Shown piece after piece: positions 11,526 through 22,899 of a DNA stretch of 64,000 bases (position 1 is the first letter of the stretch; each line of letters starts with the position of its first letter). The position numbers were made by a program, and so were the translations under genes. Where the stretch lies: NCBI GenBank assembly GCA_047967505.1, contig CM106541.1, one strand, 5' to 3'. Source of the stretch: Dipteris shenzhenensis (lineage: Eukaryota; Polypodiophyta; Polypodiopsida; Gleicheniales). The notes beneath the pieces were generated by a model. It was given only the letters and a program-made list of their open reading frames with translations. It was not told the DNA's origin and ran no database searches.

Positions 11526-12470
11526 TTATGATTTGAATGGAATGATATCTATATCTATTGAGCATCTATTCTTCAAAGCCAAAATTGCATCCAGCCCCAA
11601 GCCATCAAGCAAGACAGACTCCTTTCTTGCACATTGAATAAACCTTTGAAGAAGGCATCTTCGGTGGCACAATTGAGTGAGTGTTTCAAGAACCTCATGT
11701 AGCTTTGTCTCATCCAATTCTTCGTTTTCAACACCTTCCTCAACAAGCAACATATCCATCAACAAATATCAGGTCACTCCCATCTGTATTTTTTTGCATG
11801 AGGCATATGGAGCTAGCTTAGCATGCATCATTACCATCTCCTCTACCTCCTTGGTTTGTAGTCTCGATGCTCCAAGCTCCAAAAGATGATCATGTGTACC
11901 CATATGAAGTGCACGTCTACTTGTTTTTTCACAATCATGGGGCAAGAAGTAGTAAATGAATGCATTCCATGTTGCAACACACTTAGGATGCTCTCTATAG
12001 TGCTTACAGACTAGAGATCCACTCTCTCCAGTTATAGGCCCCACAAGGGGATCCCTCTTCAACTTACCTTTCCATTGTGTTTCATTAATCATTCCTTTGC
12101 GCTCATTGTATGCACCATCGACATTGTAGCACCTCAAATAATCTCCACATCTACTAGTCCTTACAATACCATGGAGAAACTCTTACCTACAAGTAGTATA
12201 TTCTATCCAAACATGTCCGTTAGACTTTTGGTCCATTTCTTGCATGGGAGAGCCAAAAGATATTGGGGGCAACTCAAAAAGAACATACCCATCATACCTA
12301 TCGGGAAGCTCATCAACCACTTCAATTGTCTATGCACTTGAAAATGCCGCATGCAAAGAGCTTAACAATGGTTGGTGTCATAACATAGAAAGAACACACA
12401 CATCTGGCACAAAGTTAGCTTTACTGGAGGACGTTTTCTTCTTTGTAGTCACCATGAACATTGGATTCTT
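11526..12470 (-). pseudogene. unidentified protein, probably transposon-derived
   Basis: On the minus strand one frame stays open for about 200 codons between 12,137 and 11,526, broken once by a TGA at 11,769. The same frame continues upstream to about 12,330 with a TAA near 12,170. Upstream residues include VDELPDRYDGYVLF and DQKSNGHVWIEYTT. The middle has VCKHYREHPKCVATWNAFIYY and HMGTHDHLLELG, with regularly spaced Cys and His. The end is acidic and helical (VEEGVENEELDETKLHEVLE). I do not recognise the family. The Cys/His pattern in a repeat-dense setting suggests a transposon protein, possibly with a zinc-binding head, but that is inference. Confidence 0.5.
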
Positions 12471-13540
12471 CCATCCTTCAAGTCTAAATCCTTTCTCTCC
12501 ATCTTCCAACTCAAACAACTAAAGTGCCACTGAAACATCTTCAGTTTCAATCACGTGATGCAACTCAGTCTCTTCCTTTGCAATGGAGGAGTGGTCTCTA
12601 ATGTCTGACAAAGAAACTTCACAATTACTCTGTAATATAACAAATTGCAAGAGTCTTACTCTCTAAATATTGTAGGAAGGTAGTAGCAGGCAGCATTATG
12701 TTGGGGAAGAAATAATCCTAAGAGTTCAGAAGAGCAAAGTGGTTCAAAGAAGAAAGGCTTAAGCAAAGGTAAGTCAAAGATAAGTGCGACCATTTGTAAG
12801 GAAGAATAAAGTTTACATGAAAGGTGGTAGAAAAGAGCTACCTTATGTCACTGAGACCAGTTGGGAGAGTTTGAGTGCAACTTATTCCTAACATTCTACC
12901 TTATGTCTAGTTCAAGAGAAAACAGGATTGTCACAGGATGGAGTTCTTGTCAAGTATTCCCAGTTGAAACTACGTGACACCCAGTTGGATACAAAGAATC
13001 CAAGCATTTAATTGAATATGACACATAGAACTCATTTTTGTGCCATCACACATTTGATGGTGTGAGTCAATAACGCCTCCACTCTCTCTATTAGTCACTA
13101 AATCCATGATTAATGAAGAACAACTCCACTCAACCAATCTCCCTCTAGCATGGGATACAGAATGTATGCCTTTTTTCCTTCATGAGGCCCAAGAGAAAAT
13201 ATTTGAGCATGATAAGATACTTCATGCCATGTAAATATATGAATATACTTTAAACCATTTCGGCCCATGTGTAAATGAATATAGACTAGACCATATATAA
13301 ATCCATATATCTATATACATAGCAATATATATACATATATCCATATATACGTCCATGTAAACCCCCATGTAAATAGGTTCGGAGGAGCAAGAGAGAGCGA
13401 GAGGCCCAAAGAAGCAGGAGAGAGTGAGAGACAAAGGTTCATGTCGGTAAGCACCTGTAAGAAGTTCGCACATTTGGCCTGAAACAAGCCTCCGTGCGCT
13501 CGAGGACCGCAATCAGCCAACTTGTCGTAGCAGCAAGGGG
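12471..13540. other. intergenic, nothing recognised
   Basis: No domain found on either strand. It includes an ATATAT(C/A)-rich stretch at about 13,270-13,370 and purine-rich sequence at 13,380-13,430. Confidence 0.45.
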
Positions 13541-13849
13541 GAAAATCTTTTGGCGAGCTTTTTAATGTGAGCTTTTTTACCATTTCCTTTGTTTTTGCGA
13601 GCTTTTTTTAGAAATTCATACGTGTTTTTGTTATAAGAAAGATGGGGAGGTTAGAAAGAGGGGGAGAGGATATAGGATATGTTCATTTTCATAGCATGTG
13701 GGAGGGGTGGAAGAGTGTATACTATGCACAAGGGGGAGGGGGATATGAGTGGCAGTAGGAGGCAAAAAATTGTGGAAGATATGTCCATATTCAAAGTAGA
13801 AGGGAGAAACTATGGGAGATATATTCATTTTAAAAGTGTATAATTTGAA

Positions 13850-14135
13850 ACTTTTGACCTCATATTTGGATTCCTCATCGAATTCCGGTCATTTTGAGTA
13901 CTAGCATGACCATATTCCGTGACCTCATATTTGGATTCCTCATCGAATTCCGATCATTTTGAGTACCAGCATGACCATATTCCGTGACCTCATATTTGGA
14001 TTCCTCATCGAATTCCACCAGCATGACCATAGACCATATTCCGATATGGTCATGCTAGTACTCAAAATGACGGAATATGGTCATGCTGGTACTCAAAATG
14101 ACCAGAATTCGATGAGGAATCCAAATATGAGGTCA
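13850..14135. repeat. core of foldback element: three direct units plus inverted copies
   Basis: The unit GACCTCATATTTGGATTCCT...GAGTACTAGCATGACCATATTCC occurs at about 13,857, 13,921 and 13,986, spaced about 65 bp, the third shortened. From 14,043 the complement appears (ATGGTCATGCTAGTACTCAAAATGA, twice, then CGATGAGGAATCCAAATATG). The whole can form a long hairpin. Confidence 0.8.
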
Positions 14136-14462
14136 AACCTTTCAAATTATACACTTTGAAAATGAACAAATTTCCCACATGCTCTCCTTTCCCCTTTGCA
14201 TTTAGTAGATGAACATAACTTTCACATTCCTCATCCTCTCTCTCCTCCTTGCACTCCTCTTTGCATACCTTATAAGTTCCCCCTCTACGTTCTCCATTAT
14301 GATAACTAATATATGTTCCAACTCCCCTCCCCTCCCTTCTCCATGCCACCTTACCCATGCGCCTATCCCTCCCCCTTTCCTTTATCTCCCGTCCGCCCCC
14401 TCACTCCTCTTAACCGCAACCACAACCCAAACTTTCAACCCACCCCACTCCATGACCCCCCA

Positions 14463-14469
<7 letters not shown>

Positions 14470-14494
<25 letters not shown>
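14470..14494. repeat. (CT)n microsatellite
   Basis: About 12 CT repeats follow a C-rich run inside the right arm of the foldback element. Confidence 0.9.
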
Positions 14495-14599
14495 ACAGGT
14501 GAATGAAAAGCTCGCAATATTCATGAAAACTGAAAAAAAGCTCATGACAAAAAGCTCACCAAACTATCACACCCGCAGGAAGCAGCAGAATTATCTCAC

Positions 14600-15340
14600 G
14601 TGAATGGCGAACCATATTTAGCCTCTTCCTCCTCCTTGTGGTGTGGGACAGTGGGAGGACCAGCACTCGCAAGCCTAGGATGAGCTCAACACCCGCTGTA
14701 AGCAGGAGTGGGAGAGCTTCGAGGAGGACCACATGTGCAGGCGGGAAACACTCTTGTTGGAGCGTAGAGAGCTGCACAAAGAGTACACTTGATTGGGAGG
14801 AGATCCAAAGGTGCACTGGTGCAGGTTGAAGAGAGCTTGCCTCAAGGTCACCTCGTGCTTCAATTGCACCTCCCTCGCCTTTACCTCTCCCACCAAGACT
14901 GAGATCTGCTACACCCAGAACCGTCTCGGGACCCTCTGTTGCGTGGATAATGAAGCTCCAACCGCAGCTGCAGCCTCTAGCGCAGGAGAGGAAGCACCCA
15001 AGAGAAGGGCAGAGCGGTGGGGAAGAAAGGGAGAAGCTCAGACCATTGCAAAGGGTGAGCGATGGTGCAAGTTACGAAGCACCATTGAAGCAATTGGATG
15101 CTTCCAAGCAGCTACAAATTTCAACGATTGTTTCCATAATCGGAAGATTGCATTGCGATTCTATCATAGAATTAACAGTAGAATGAGAGAGGAATTTCTT
15201 GAATCGGGAACGGATTTAATCGATGAGGCATTTGAACTGATTTGGCCGCAAATTTACTTGAATCGCGAACGGATTGAATCGATGATCAAGTTTGATGATC
15301 TGGATCTCGGGATTCAATCATTAGGGCAAAACTTCTCTTG
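14600..15340 (+). other. coding-like stretch of unknown origin
   Basis: Higher GC than its surroundings, with partly open plus-strand frames. One segment reads CKQEWESFEEDHMCRRETLL then an Arg/Glu-rich helix ending in a stop at about 14,790. The following frame stays open to 15,341 but lacks an ATG at its left edge. It could be a captured exon or decayed gene; I recognise no family and see no clear splice pairs. Confidence 0.25.
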
Positions 15341-16183
15341 ATCCGGAGCACAGAGCTTGTCATGACTCGGAATTCTGCCAAGCGTTTTGAGGAATTGGGG
15401 AGTATCGGGCGTGAGCATGGAGAGCCGATTCCCGAGAGGAAACCGGGCACACTAGCGACCAGTCGAAGGTCAGAAGCCGGTTGCCTTAGTTTCCAACTAG
15501 AAATCGGTGACCGATGCCGATTTACGACCGTCACAGCAAAGGGGGAAGGCGGTGCCAATGGGACACATGTCATTTCTCATTGGACTAAACGATAGCACGA
15601 TTTGGGACTCCGCACACCACATAAGGCGCATGCAGACTCTACAGGGTTCAGAGTCCATCTGCATGGTGGCCACGTCGTGCTGTGAGGTGATGATCGGTTG
15701 GCCCCGGTGTTACATTGGAATTTTTCTGGTTACCGTGTCTGCCCAAAATTATGACTATTAATGCTCTTTGATCTGATGGTCCAGATCTCTGCTCCGCCAA
15801 CCCCTGCCGTTGACGGTGAAGGAAGGTGCCATGCTGAGGCTAGCTATCCCTGTGAAGGAAAGAGTGATTTGCGAGAGGTTTTGTGCATAATTCGTGAGAG
15901 GTTGTCGATGAATCCGATGATGGGCATATAATTTGCTTGGCTTAAGAGCATATCATTTGCTTCCTATGCCTTGCCTTCAAATCATGCCAATGCAGCATTC
16001 ATTCAAGTGGAAAATCCCATCAAGCTTGTTGAAGGCTCATTGTTAGCTCTTGTTTCACACAAGGGAAACTATTTCATCCTCAACTATCGTGATGAAATTC
16101 TTCTATACTCTACCTAAGATGATGTCCTACGTCCTCTCTCATGGTCTTGGGACAGCCTTTGAGCATGAGAAAGAGTACCTTGC
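15341..16183. other. no gene recognised, flank of gypsy A
   Basis: Short open frames only. This stretch lies where the 5' LTR of gypsy A should be but shows no similarity by eye to its 3' LTR until 16,184. Confidence 0.45.
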
Positions 16184-16234
16184 ATACTGAGAAAACCCTG
16201 CTCTTCCTATGAAAGCCATAGGAAAGAGCCAACA
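16184..16234 (+). repeat. gypsy A 5' LTR remnant (last about 51 bp)
   Basis: TGCATACTGAGAAAACC...GGAAAGAGCCAACA at 16184-16234 matches the last about 51 bp of the 3' LTR (to 26364) with only a few differences. Nothing to its left matches the remaining 1.36 kb of that LTR. Confidence 0.8.
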
Positions 16235-16236
16235 TT

Positions 16237-16254
16237 TGGCGCCGCTGCTAGGGA
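16237..16254 (+). promoter_or_regulatory. gypsy A primer-binding site
   Basis: TGGCGCCGCTGCTAGGGA starts 2 nt after the LTR end. It has the TGG start expected from a tRNA CCA tail and resembles the primer-binding site of Athila/Tat elements, usually assigned to tRNA-Asp. Confidence 0.75.
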
Positions 16255-16868
16255 GACTAGCATCTCAAGTAACGAGTAAACATACGTAGGTATGTGTAAA
16301 AAACAAACTACTTCGAACTTTCACAAACATAACAGTCAAGGGCAAGGAGAGTGAAATTTTTTTCCATTTCTAGCCAAACATATCAACCCCAAGCATCAAC
16401 CTTGGGTTACTACCTTAAGAAATTTTCTTTATTTCTTAAAAAAAAGCCACTTGATAAACAATCAGCTAGGTAGTGGACACGAATGCGTAGAGCTTGCAAT
16501 TTCGATCATTTCACCTTTTTGTAGAAGAGCAAACCGAGCTATCCATAAAAAGTTACGGCTCGGAAAGAGTTTAGGGTTTAACCCTAAACCTAAACTCCAT
16601 TTTGCCTCCATCCTCTTCTTCATTCCAAGGCCTACGCAAGATACTCCTCCCTCTCCATTGACCATCACCCTACTCCCATCCTGACATGGTAAGTGACTTC
16701 GAGCCTATCTCGCAGCGATAACCTAGCCATCCACCCACTATCCATTGGTCCTCAACAATCCCGTTACATCGAGAAAGACTTGGAGAGCATTCAGGTGACC
16801 ACCTCTTCCTCCCTTTGGATTTTTTTTCCCATCCGTCAAGTTTTTTTTCTTCTCTCTCTTTTTTCCTT

Positions 16869-17104
16869 CCCCCCTCCATCTCCACCACCCCCTCCCCCCT
16901 TCCCCCCTCCATCTCCACCACCTCCCCCCCTCCCCCCCTCTATCTCCACCACCACCCCCTCCACCCCTCCATCTCCACCACCCCCTCCCCCCTTCCCCCC
17001 TCCATCTCCACCACCACCCCCTCCCCCCTCCACCCCTCCATCTCCACCACCCCCTCCCCCTTCCCCCCCCTCCATCTCCACCACCCCCTCCCCCCTCCCC
17101 CCCT
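16869..17104. repeat. C-rich minisatellite CCCCCTCCATCTCCACCA
   Basis: Units of CTCCATCTCCACCAC plus variable C/T runs repeat about nine times. Because the sequence lacks stops it produces proline/serine-rich or glycine-rich open frames on both strands, which are artefacts. Confidence 0.9.
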
Positions 17105-17400
17105 CATAGGTTAGGTTAGTTTTCACCTAGGTTAGGTTAGCTATATCATAGGTTAGTCTTAACCTAGGTTAGTTTTAACCTAGGTTAGGTTATCTTTAAC
17201 TTTAGTTAGGTTAGTTTAACTGTTAGTTAGTTACACTAATTGGACCATTAGGTTAGTTGATTGTATTACGTTAGTTGAACTAACTATGGTTAGCTAACTA
17301 TAGTCAGTCTAACCATATCTAGATAGTTAGGTTAGTTAGAGTAATTGAGCCAGTTAAGTCAACTAAACTGGGTTAGTTACTATTCCTCAGTTAGGCTTAA
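17105..17400. repeat. TTAGGT / GGTTAGTT-rich block
   Basis: Irregular repetition of AGGTTAG, GTTAGTT and AACTAAC. It resembles telomere-type words but has no fixed period. Confidence 0.6.
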
Positions 17401-17979
17401 AGCACCTTCACAACAAACCTCCCCAAAAAAAAAACAAAAAAGCAAATCTTACCCCTTCTTTAACCCCTTGTAACTCATCCGTTTGAGACCCAAAATGAAT
17501 CCCATTTGAACCCAGATTTCACACACAAAAACACCAAGTTATGGGGTATTTTTCTAGTCCTTTGCACACCATTTCGGCATCCCTAGCACTCGCTCATTCG
17601 CGCCCCGTGTGGGCCTCGTTTTGCACAAATTCGCTCATATCTTCACGTCGTGACCTCCGATTAATGATCCGTCTGCACCTGCACATTTCCCTACACACGT
17701 AGGACAATCTTAGGCACATTATTAACACAACGGTCCCTACACAAACTACCACCACTCTAACCCTCCCAACAAAACTTCATCCACACCTACACTTGTGGCC
17801 GACACACCCTTGGCAAATCTCACCCAATCTGCATGCAGCTACGTTCTAGCCAATGCCTCTGACTCCAACGCTCGCCACATCCGCATACAACTCCGCTGCA
17901 ACCAGCGCCCCCACCAATCCTCTACCCCAAATCCCCCCCCTGAGATTCAATCACTCCCTTTAACTCCTCCACGCCCAAC

Positions 17980-19830
17980 ATGGTTGCACGCCGTCACGAC
18001 AATGATGGGGATATCGACCTAGACGCAAAGGCTGACAATTTCTTTAATCGCAAAAATAATAACAATCAAGGCAGACGCCCCTTGGGTAAACTAGAACTTC
18101 CCAAATATAATGGTAGGGGAGATCCAACCCGATTCATCCAGCATTTTGATGCCGCATGCCGAGCAGGTGGAGATCAATCCCATGAAACCAAGGTGGCTTG
18201 GTTTCCCATGGCCTTAACTGATGAAGTGTCTGAATGGTACCTAGACCTTCTAGTGGAAGAGCGCGCCACATGGGACCTACTTCAAACAGAATTCAAAGGA
18301 CGCTTTTAAACGGAGAGGCTACAAGATTATCCCGCTCTCTAGCTAAGCAAGATCGAACAAGGCCGGTGAGAAGATGTACGCACATACCTGTGTAAAATGA
18401 AAAGATTAATCGCCAAATGTGACCCACGCCCAGATGCAAAGTACCTCACGGCATGGTTCATTGCAGGACTAAGAAAATCCAAAAGGATATGAAAAAGATA
18501 AGCAGTTATGAAACATTCAGTGCTGCTCATGCGGCAGCCATTGACATCGAGGATGGCATGACCGACTCAGACACTAGCAGTGATGATGGTAGATCTAGTA
18601 CACGTGATAAGTGCTCGAAAAAGGGCAAATCAAAGGCCACTGCCGAAACATCAAATAAAGATCACCTAGAGGCCATGACCATGAAGCTGAAAGAAGACAT
18701 GATGCAGGCCATGGAACAAAAACTTCACTTGTCTCAACTGCCAACTCAGACATATCCACGACGAGAAAATGTCTGGTGTCCACACTACATGGCCAATCAT
18801 ATAGCAAATGAGTGCCCGGTCCTAAGAGCCAGGATCACTGCACAAGAAAATCCACCCCCAAGGTTGTAGTGCCATATCTGCATCTCCGGTGGCCATGATG
18901 AGAACAGTTGCATCTTCAACATGCGCAACAACCCACCTCGACCTCAACAATACCAAGCGGCACCCATGCCAATATACAGGCAACCGGCACTTGCACAAGC
19001 GCCCCCAGCTCCGAGGCTAAATCTTATTCTCGTTCAGACACAAGTCCCACAACTAATCAGGAATCCAAATCCATGACCATATCCAAGAGCACCAAATCCA
19101 GCTCCTCAGGCAGTTCCAATACATCATTTACAAGCCGAGAAAGTAGACTCATCATTTGAGTATGAAGCAGAGTACCCAGTGTACTATGTAGAAGGTGTAG
19201 AGGGTCTAATACCAATTTATGCAAATCAAGTACGTCCCAACACATATCGTGCACCAATCAAGTGCTACGGTTGTGAAGAAAATCACCGGATCGCAGAGTG
19301 CCCTCATCGTGGTAGCCCAGCTACTTTCCAACCCTCTGTAGAGATTGTGACATAGGACATGCCTGTATGGATTGTCCCATGAAAAATAAAGTCCCAGAAC
19401 AAACAGAGGTTAAGCCTGATGGCCCAATCGGCATCATTGGGGTGGATCATCAAAGTCTAGGTCTGACAAGTGTAATATCACAACTTGTAAATGTAATTAC
19501 ACACCAACAGAAAGAGGCCACCAAAGACCCTAACATTCCAATCCAACCAAAGCGACTTCTAAAAAAGAAAGCACAAGTGCCTCCACCTCCACCAAGCAAT
19601 GAGCAGCCGAGCTCATCCACATCAACTCCCGAGCCTCAAATAAAAGAAGCTCCATACCCAAATGCAGAGGTGGAAAAGGCTCATTTTCAGGCACTTCAAC
19701 AATGGGTACAAAACGAACAAGCTCAATTTGAGGCTGAGAAACAAGCTCAAGACCCAATCCATGACTTGGCCCCACAAAGTATTGATACTGTACTCGAGCC
19801 TTTGTTCCAACAATAGACTCCACAACATAA
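17980..19830 (+). pseudogene. gypsy A gag
   Basis: The capsid/nucleocapsid precursor starts at the ATG at 17980 (MVARRHDNDGD). The retrotransposon-gag core includes LPKYNGRGDPTRFIQHFDAA and WYLDLLVEERATW, ending at a TAA at 18307. The frame then shifts. Two zinc knuckles fit the pattern: CHICISGGHDENSC (18870-18911, CX2CX4HX4C) and CYGCEENHRIAEC (19263-19301, CX2CX3HX4C). A third candidate (CPHYMANHIANEC, about 18,778) has Tyr in place of the second Cys. A TAG at 18867 fits a former Gln codon. The tail is Pro/Gln-rich (KKKAQVPPPPPSNEQPSSST). Inactive by frame breaks. Confidence 0.85.
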
Positions 19831-19944
19831 TGTACTGCCACGTCCACTTGAAGGAGCTGCACTCTCTAGCATCTTGAGTTGCCCTATGTCAATTACCATC
19901 GGAATCCTCCTACGAAATTGTCCCAATCTCTGGGAGAGTTTTAA

Positions 19945-20343
19945 ATGAATGACATCGAAGATATCCCTGTGTGGATGGGTGAGAGAGATGACATACGCAA
20001 CATTACTGTGCCTTTGATCCACAAGGCATATAATGAAGTCCAAGCCATAGTGGATAGTGGAGCAGGTGTAAATGTCCTATCAAAGGAGCTCTACGAAGAA
20101 TGGGGTCTCCCACCAATGCAAAAGGCTAATTTCAACATACGCCTTGCCGATGATTCACGGGCTAAACCCTTGGGAATAGTGAATGGCGTGTCCACAAAGA
20201 TCGCAGGAGTCCGCTTTTCCCTTCAATTCACAATCTTGGATCTCCCCAAAAAATCCTATCAAATCTTACTTGGACGTCCTTGGTTACGGGAAGCATCAGT
20301 CCTCCATGACTGGGGAACTGATAGACTGACAATCCAGAATTGA
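19945..20343 (+). pseudogene. gypsy A aspartic protease
   Basis: A 132-residue open stretch with the retropepsin core VDSGAGVNVL; the catalytic Asp codon is at 20053-20055 and is intact. Later residues include FTILDLPKKSYQILLGRPWL, the conserved second half of the fold. It is one of the few domains here open from end to end, but it is in a different frame from gag and RT, so it could only act as part of a frameshifted polyprotein. It would process Gag-Pol. Confidence 0.85.
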
Positions 20344-20974
20344 GACACCACAGTCCGGATGAATGTGGGGACATGAGCTCTTAAACCAATTGTGCCTAGA
20401 GCATTGGATGATACATCTTCAACAGCAATCTCAAGCAAATCAACTCCCTTACAACAGCATGTCATAGCAGGTGACTCACAAAGCAATGTCAATAACTGGA
20501 TATAGAAATTGGCAACCATCGACAACTGCCATTCATTAGACCCAATCTTCTCACAGATAGATGCTAAGGCACTAAAGGTAGATCTTTCACTCACACATGA
20601 AGAACCAATCGATCTAGAGACGCCATTCTTCATGGTTGACCTCGAGTGGGATAATGAACCTGAAGAAGGTACCGATACCAATGATGCCTCAGATTTTCCT
20701 TGGGACCTTGAAACAGATGCTGAGAATGCTTAAATTGAAGGTCAAATCTTTGATAATGACTTAGCCATTCTACATGCCCTAATGGCAGTCGAGCTCCCAA
20801 AAGTTGAACCACCAAAGTTGAATAACAACAGAAGATCCTGCAAGAAAGCTGGAGGAAATCGCAGAAAAGCCAAGGCCGCGAGCACTTCAATGAATTCCAA
20901 CGAGTCCAATCAAGGATCATCAAATTGTACCTTGCAAAGTCAGCTCCCTCAAAATCAGAACCACCGCCTCTTGA

Positions 20975-22871
20975 ATGGTCCCCTGGGGACTGGAAGGAGT
21001 ATGCGCAGCAAATGAACCCTTACTTGGAAACACCTTACCAGTGGAAAAGTTATCCCACAGTTCCCAACATAAGAAGTTTCGGAAATATAAACCACATGTA
21101 TGGATGAAGCTCGATCAAGAGACTTCAAAAAAAGACAGTCAAGAAGAGCCTAACAAATTAGTAAATGCAACTATGCCACCTAGTACACATGACACATGTC
21201 AGGCTAGTTCAACACCATCAGAGGCCGAGATCTTCGAATACTTCAAGAATTATACAAGTGGCAATGCGCCAATAACAATGCCAAGACCACTAAGAGAATA
21301 TGAAGTTCAAGAAACCAATAGCATTGGAGAAACTCCAATCTATGAGGGACTGGCAAAAACATGCACAATAGACCTCGCCCTTGAAGGGGAGGAAGAAAAA
21401 CTGGTTTTCATTAGGAAACAGCTTCGTCAAGAAGATGAAACCAAACTCAAAGCATTCCTAATGGAATACAGTGACTACCTAGCATGGTCATATAAAGAGA
21501 TGAACGGAATTTCACCAGAAGTGGCAGTACACACGATACCTATAAGGGAAGGTGCTCACCCTAAGGTATGTGGACCTTATCGCACAAATCCTAAATATGG
21601 CACCATGGTTTATGACGAGCTAGAAAAACTCCTAGATGTCGGATTCATCTATGAGATAGAGCACACTGATTGGGTTTCACCCATTGTCATTGTGCCTAAA
21701 CGCAACAAGAAGCTCAGAATATGCGTAAACTTAAAAAATGTGAATGCCGCCACAATTAGGGATCACTATCCCCTACCCTTAATAGAAAAAGGTGGCAAGT
21801 TCAGAAATATATAGCTTCTTGGATGGCTTTAGTGGCTACAACCAAGTGCAAATTGCTCCTAAAGACCAATCAAAAACAGCATTTGCTACAAAATGGGGTA
21901 TTTTTGCATATAGAGTCATGCCATTCGACCTTTGTAATGTCCCGGCCACATTCCAACGAGTCATGTTCACAACTTTCAAGTCATTTTTGAATAAGTTTTT
22001 ACAAGTGTTCTTGGATGATTTGTGCATCCATTCCAACAAATAAGACCACTTTAAATGTCTTGAAGCAGTATTAATCAAATGCAGAGAGTATGGCATCTCC
22101 CTAAATCCAACAAAATGCCAGTTTATGGTCACCCACGGAGTTGTTTTGTGACACATCGTCTCTCAACATGGGATTGCAACTGACATGGATAAAATCAAAA
22201 TCATCATGGAATTGCCTCCTCCTACAAATTCCAAAGGTGTACAGGTCTTTATGGGACATGCCGGCTATTATAGAAGATGTATATTGTGGTATGCCATGAT
22301 AGCTAGACCACTTTACAAATTATTAGTGGATTTCTTATGGACCAAACAGTGCGACCAAGCCTTTGAGCTTTTAAAGTGGTGCCTAATCACAGCTCCCATC
22401 CTTATATCTCCCAATTGGGATATTGATTTTCATGTTCATATTGATGGATCCAAGTATGCAATTGGGAGTGTGCTTTGTCAACCTGGTGAACATAAGAAAG
22501 ACTACCCATTTTACTTCGCCAGTGGACAACTCAATGATGCAGAGATCAACTATACCAGCACCGAAAGAGAAGCCCTAGCAATGGTGTATAGTGTAAAGAA
22601 ATTTCAGCACTATTTACTGGCAAATGATTTTGTCTTCTACACCGACCATCAAGCATTGCTTTATCTTGTGAACTATCCGTGTACAACAAGAAGAACAATC
22701 AGATGGCTCCTCTTGCTTCAAGAATTCAACTTCAAAATAGTGGTCTGCAAAGGTGCCCAACACTACATTGCCGATCACATGTCTCGTGTCAAGTCGGGAG
22801 AAGAAGCCACTGGAGTAGAAGATGACTTACCAGATGCCACACTATTTCAAATAGATGTTGTTCCAGAGTAG
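20975..22871 (+). pseudogene. gypsy A reverse transcriptase and RNase H
   Basis: RT starts in one frame (DELEKLLDVGFIYEIEHTDW, SPIVIVPKRNKKLRICVNLK, DHYPLPLIE) and shifts at about 21,795 to the next (DGFSGYNQVQIAPKDQSKTA, WGIFAYRVMPFDLCNVPATF). The active-site box is FLDD at 22008-22019 with both aspartates kept. After a TAA at 22041 and a TGA near 22150, the thumb and RNase H follow: VFMGHAGYYRRC, then HIDGSKYAIG, STEREALAMV and FYTDHQALLYL, which contain the RNase H acidic residues. A TAG at 22869 ends the open segment where Gln is expected. Copies RNA to DNA and removes the RNA strand in intact relatives. Confidence 0.9.
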
Positions 22872-22899
22872 TTTGGAGATATCATTGGGTACTTGATGG

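Larger units (their letters stand above)
13548..14563. mobile_element. foldback / MITE-like element with long terminal inverted repeats
   Basis: The left end reads TTTGGCGAGCTTTTT..TGAGCTTTTTT and the right end, reverse-complemented, reads TTTGGTGAGCTTTTT..ATGAGCTTTTTTT. Moving inward, GCGAGCTTTT recurs on both arms, then purine-rich and pyrimidine-rich halves mirror each other. The centre is a nested inverted repeat. About 1,016 bp. There is no transposase and no convincing target-site duplication, so the superfamily is unassigned. Open frames inside are repeat by-products. Confidence 0.7.
16255..17979 (+). other. gypsy A leader
   Basis: 1.7 kb without a retroelement domain, between the primer-binding site and the gag ATG. 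It holds a C-rich minisatellite and a TTAGGT-rich block, listed separately. Confidence 0.6.

Noticed and set aside
14793-15341. 182-codon frame as a gene
   Set aside because: No ATG at its start, composition-driven openness, and no recognised domain or splice sites; kept only as a low-confidence coding-like stretch.
16237-16254. Part of a tRNA gene
   Set aside because: Only the tRNA 3'-end complement is present beside an LTR end; it is a primer-binding site.
16693-17126. Long proline/serine-rich and glycine-rich open frames on both strands
   Set aside because: They are translations of the C-rich minisatellite; all frames stay open because the repeat lacks stops.
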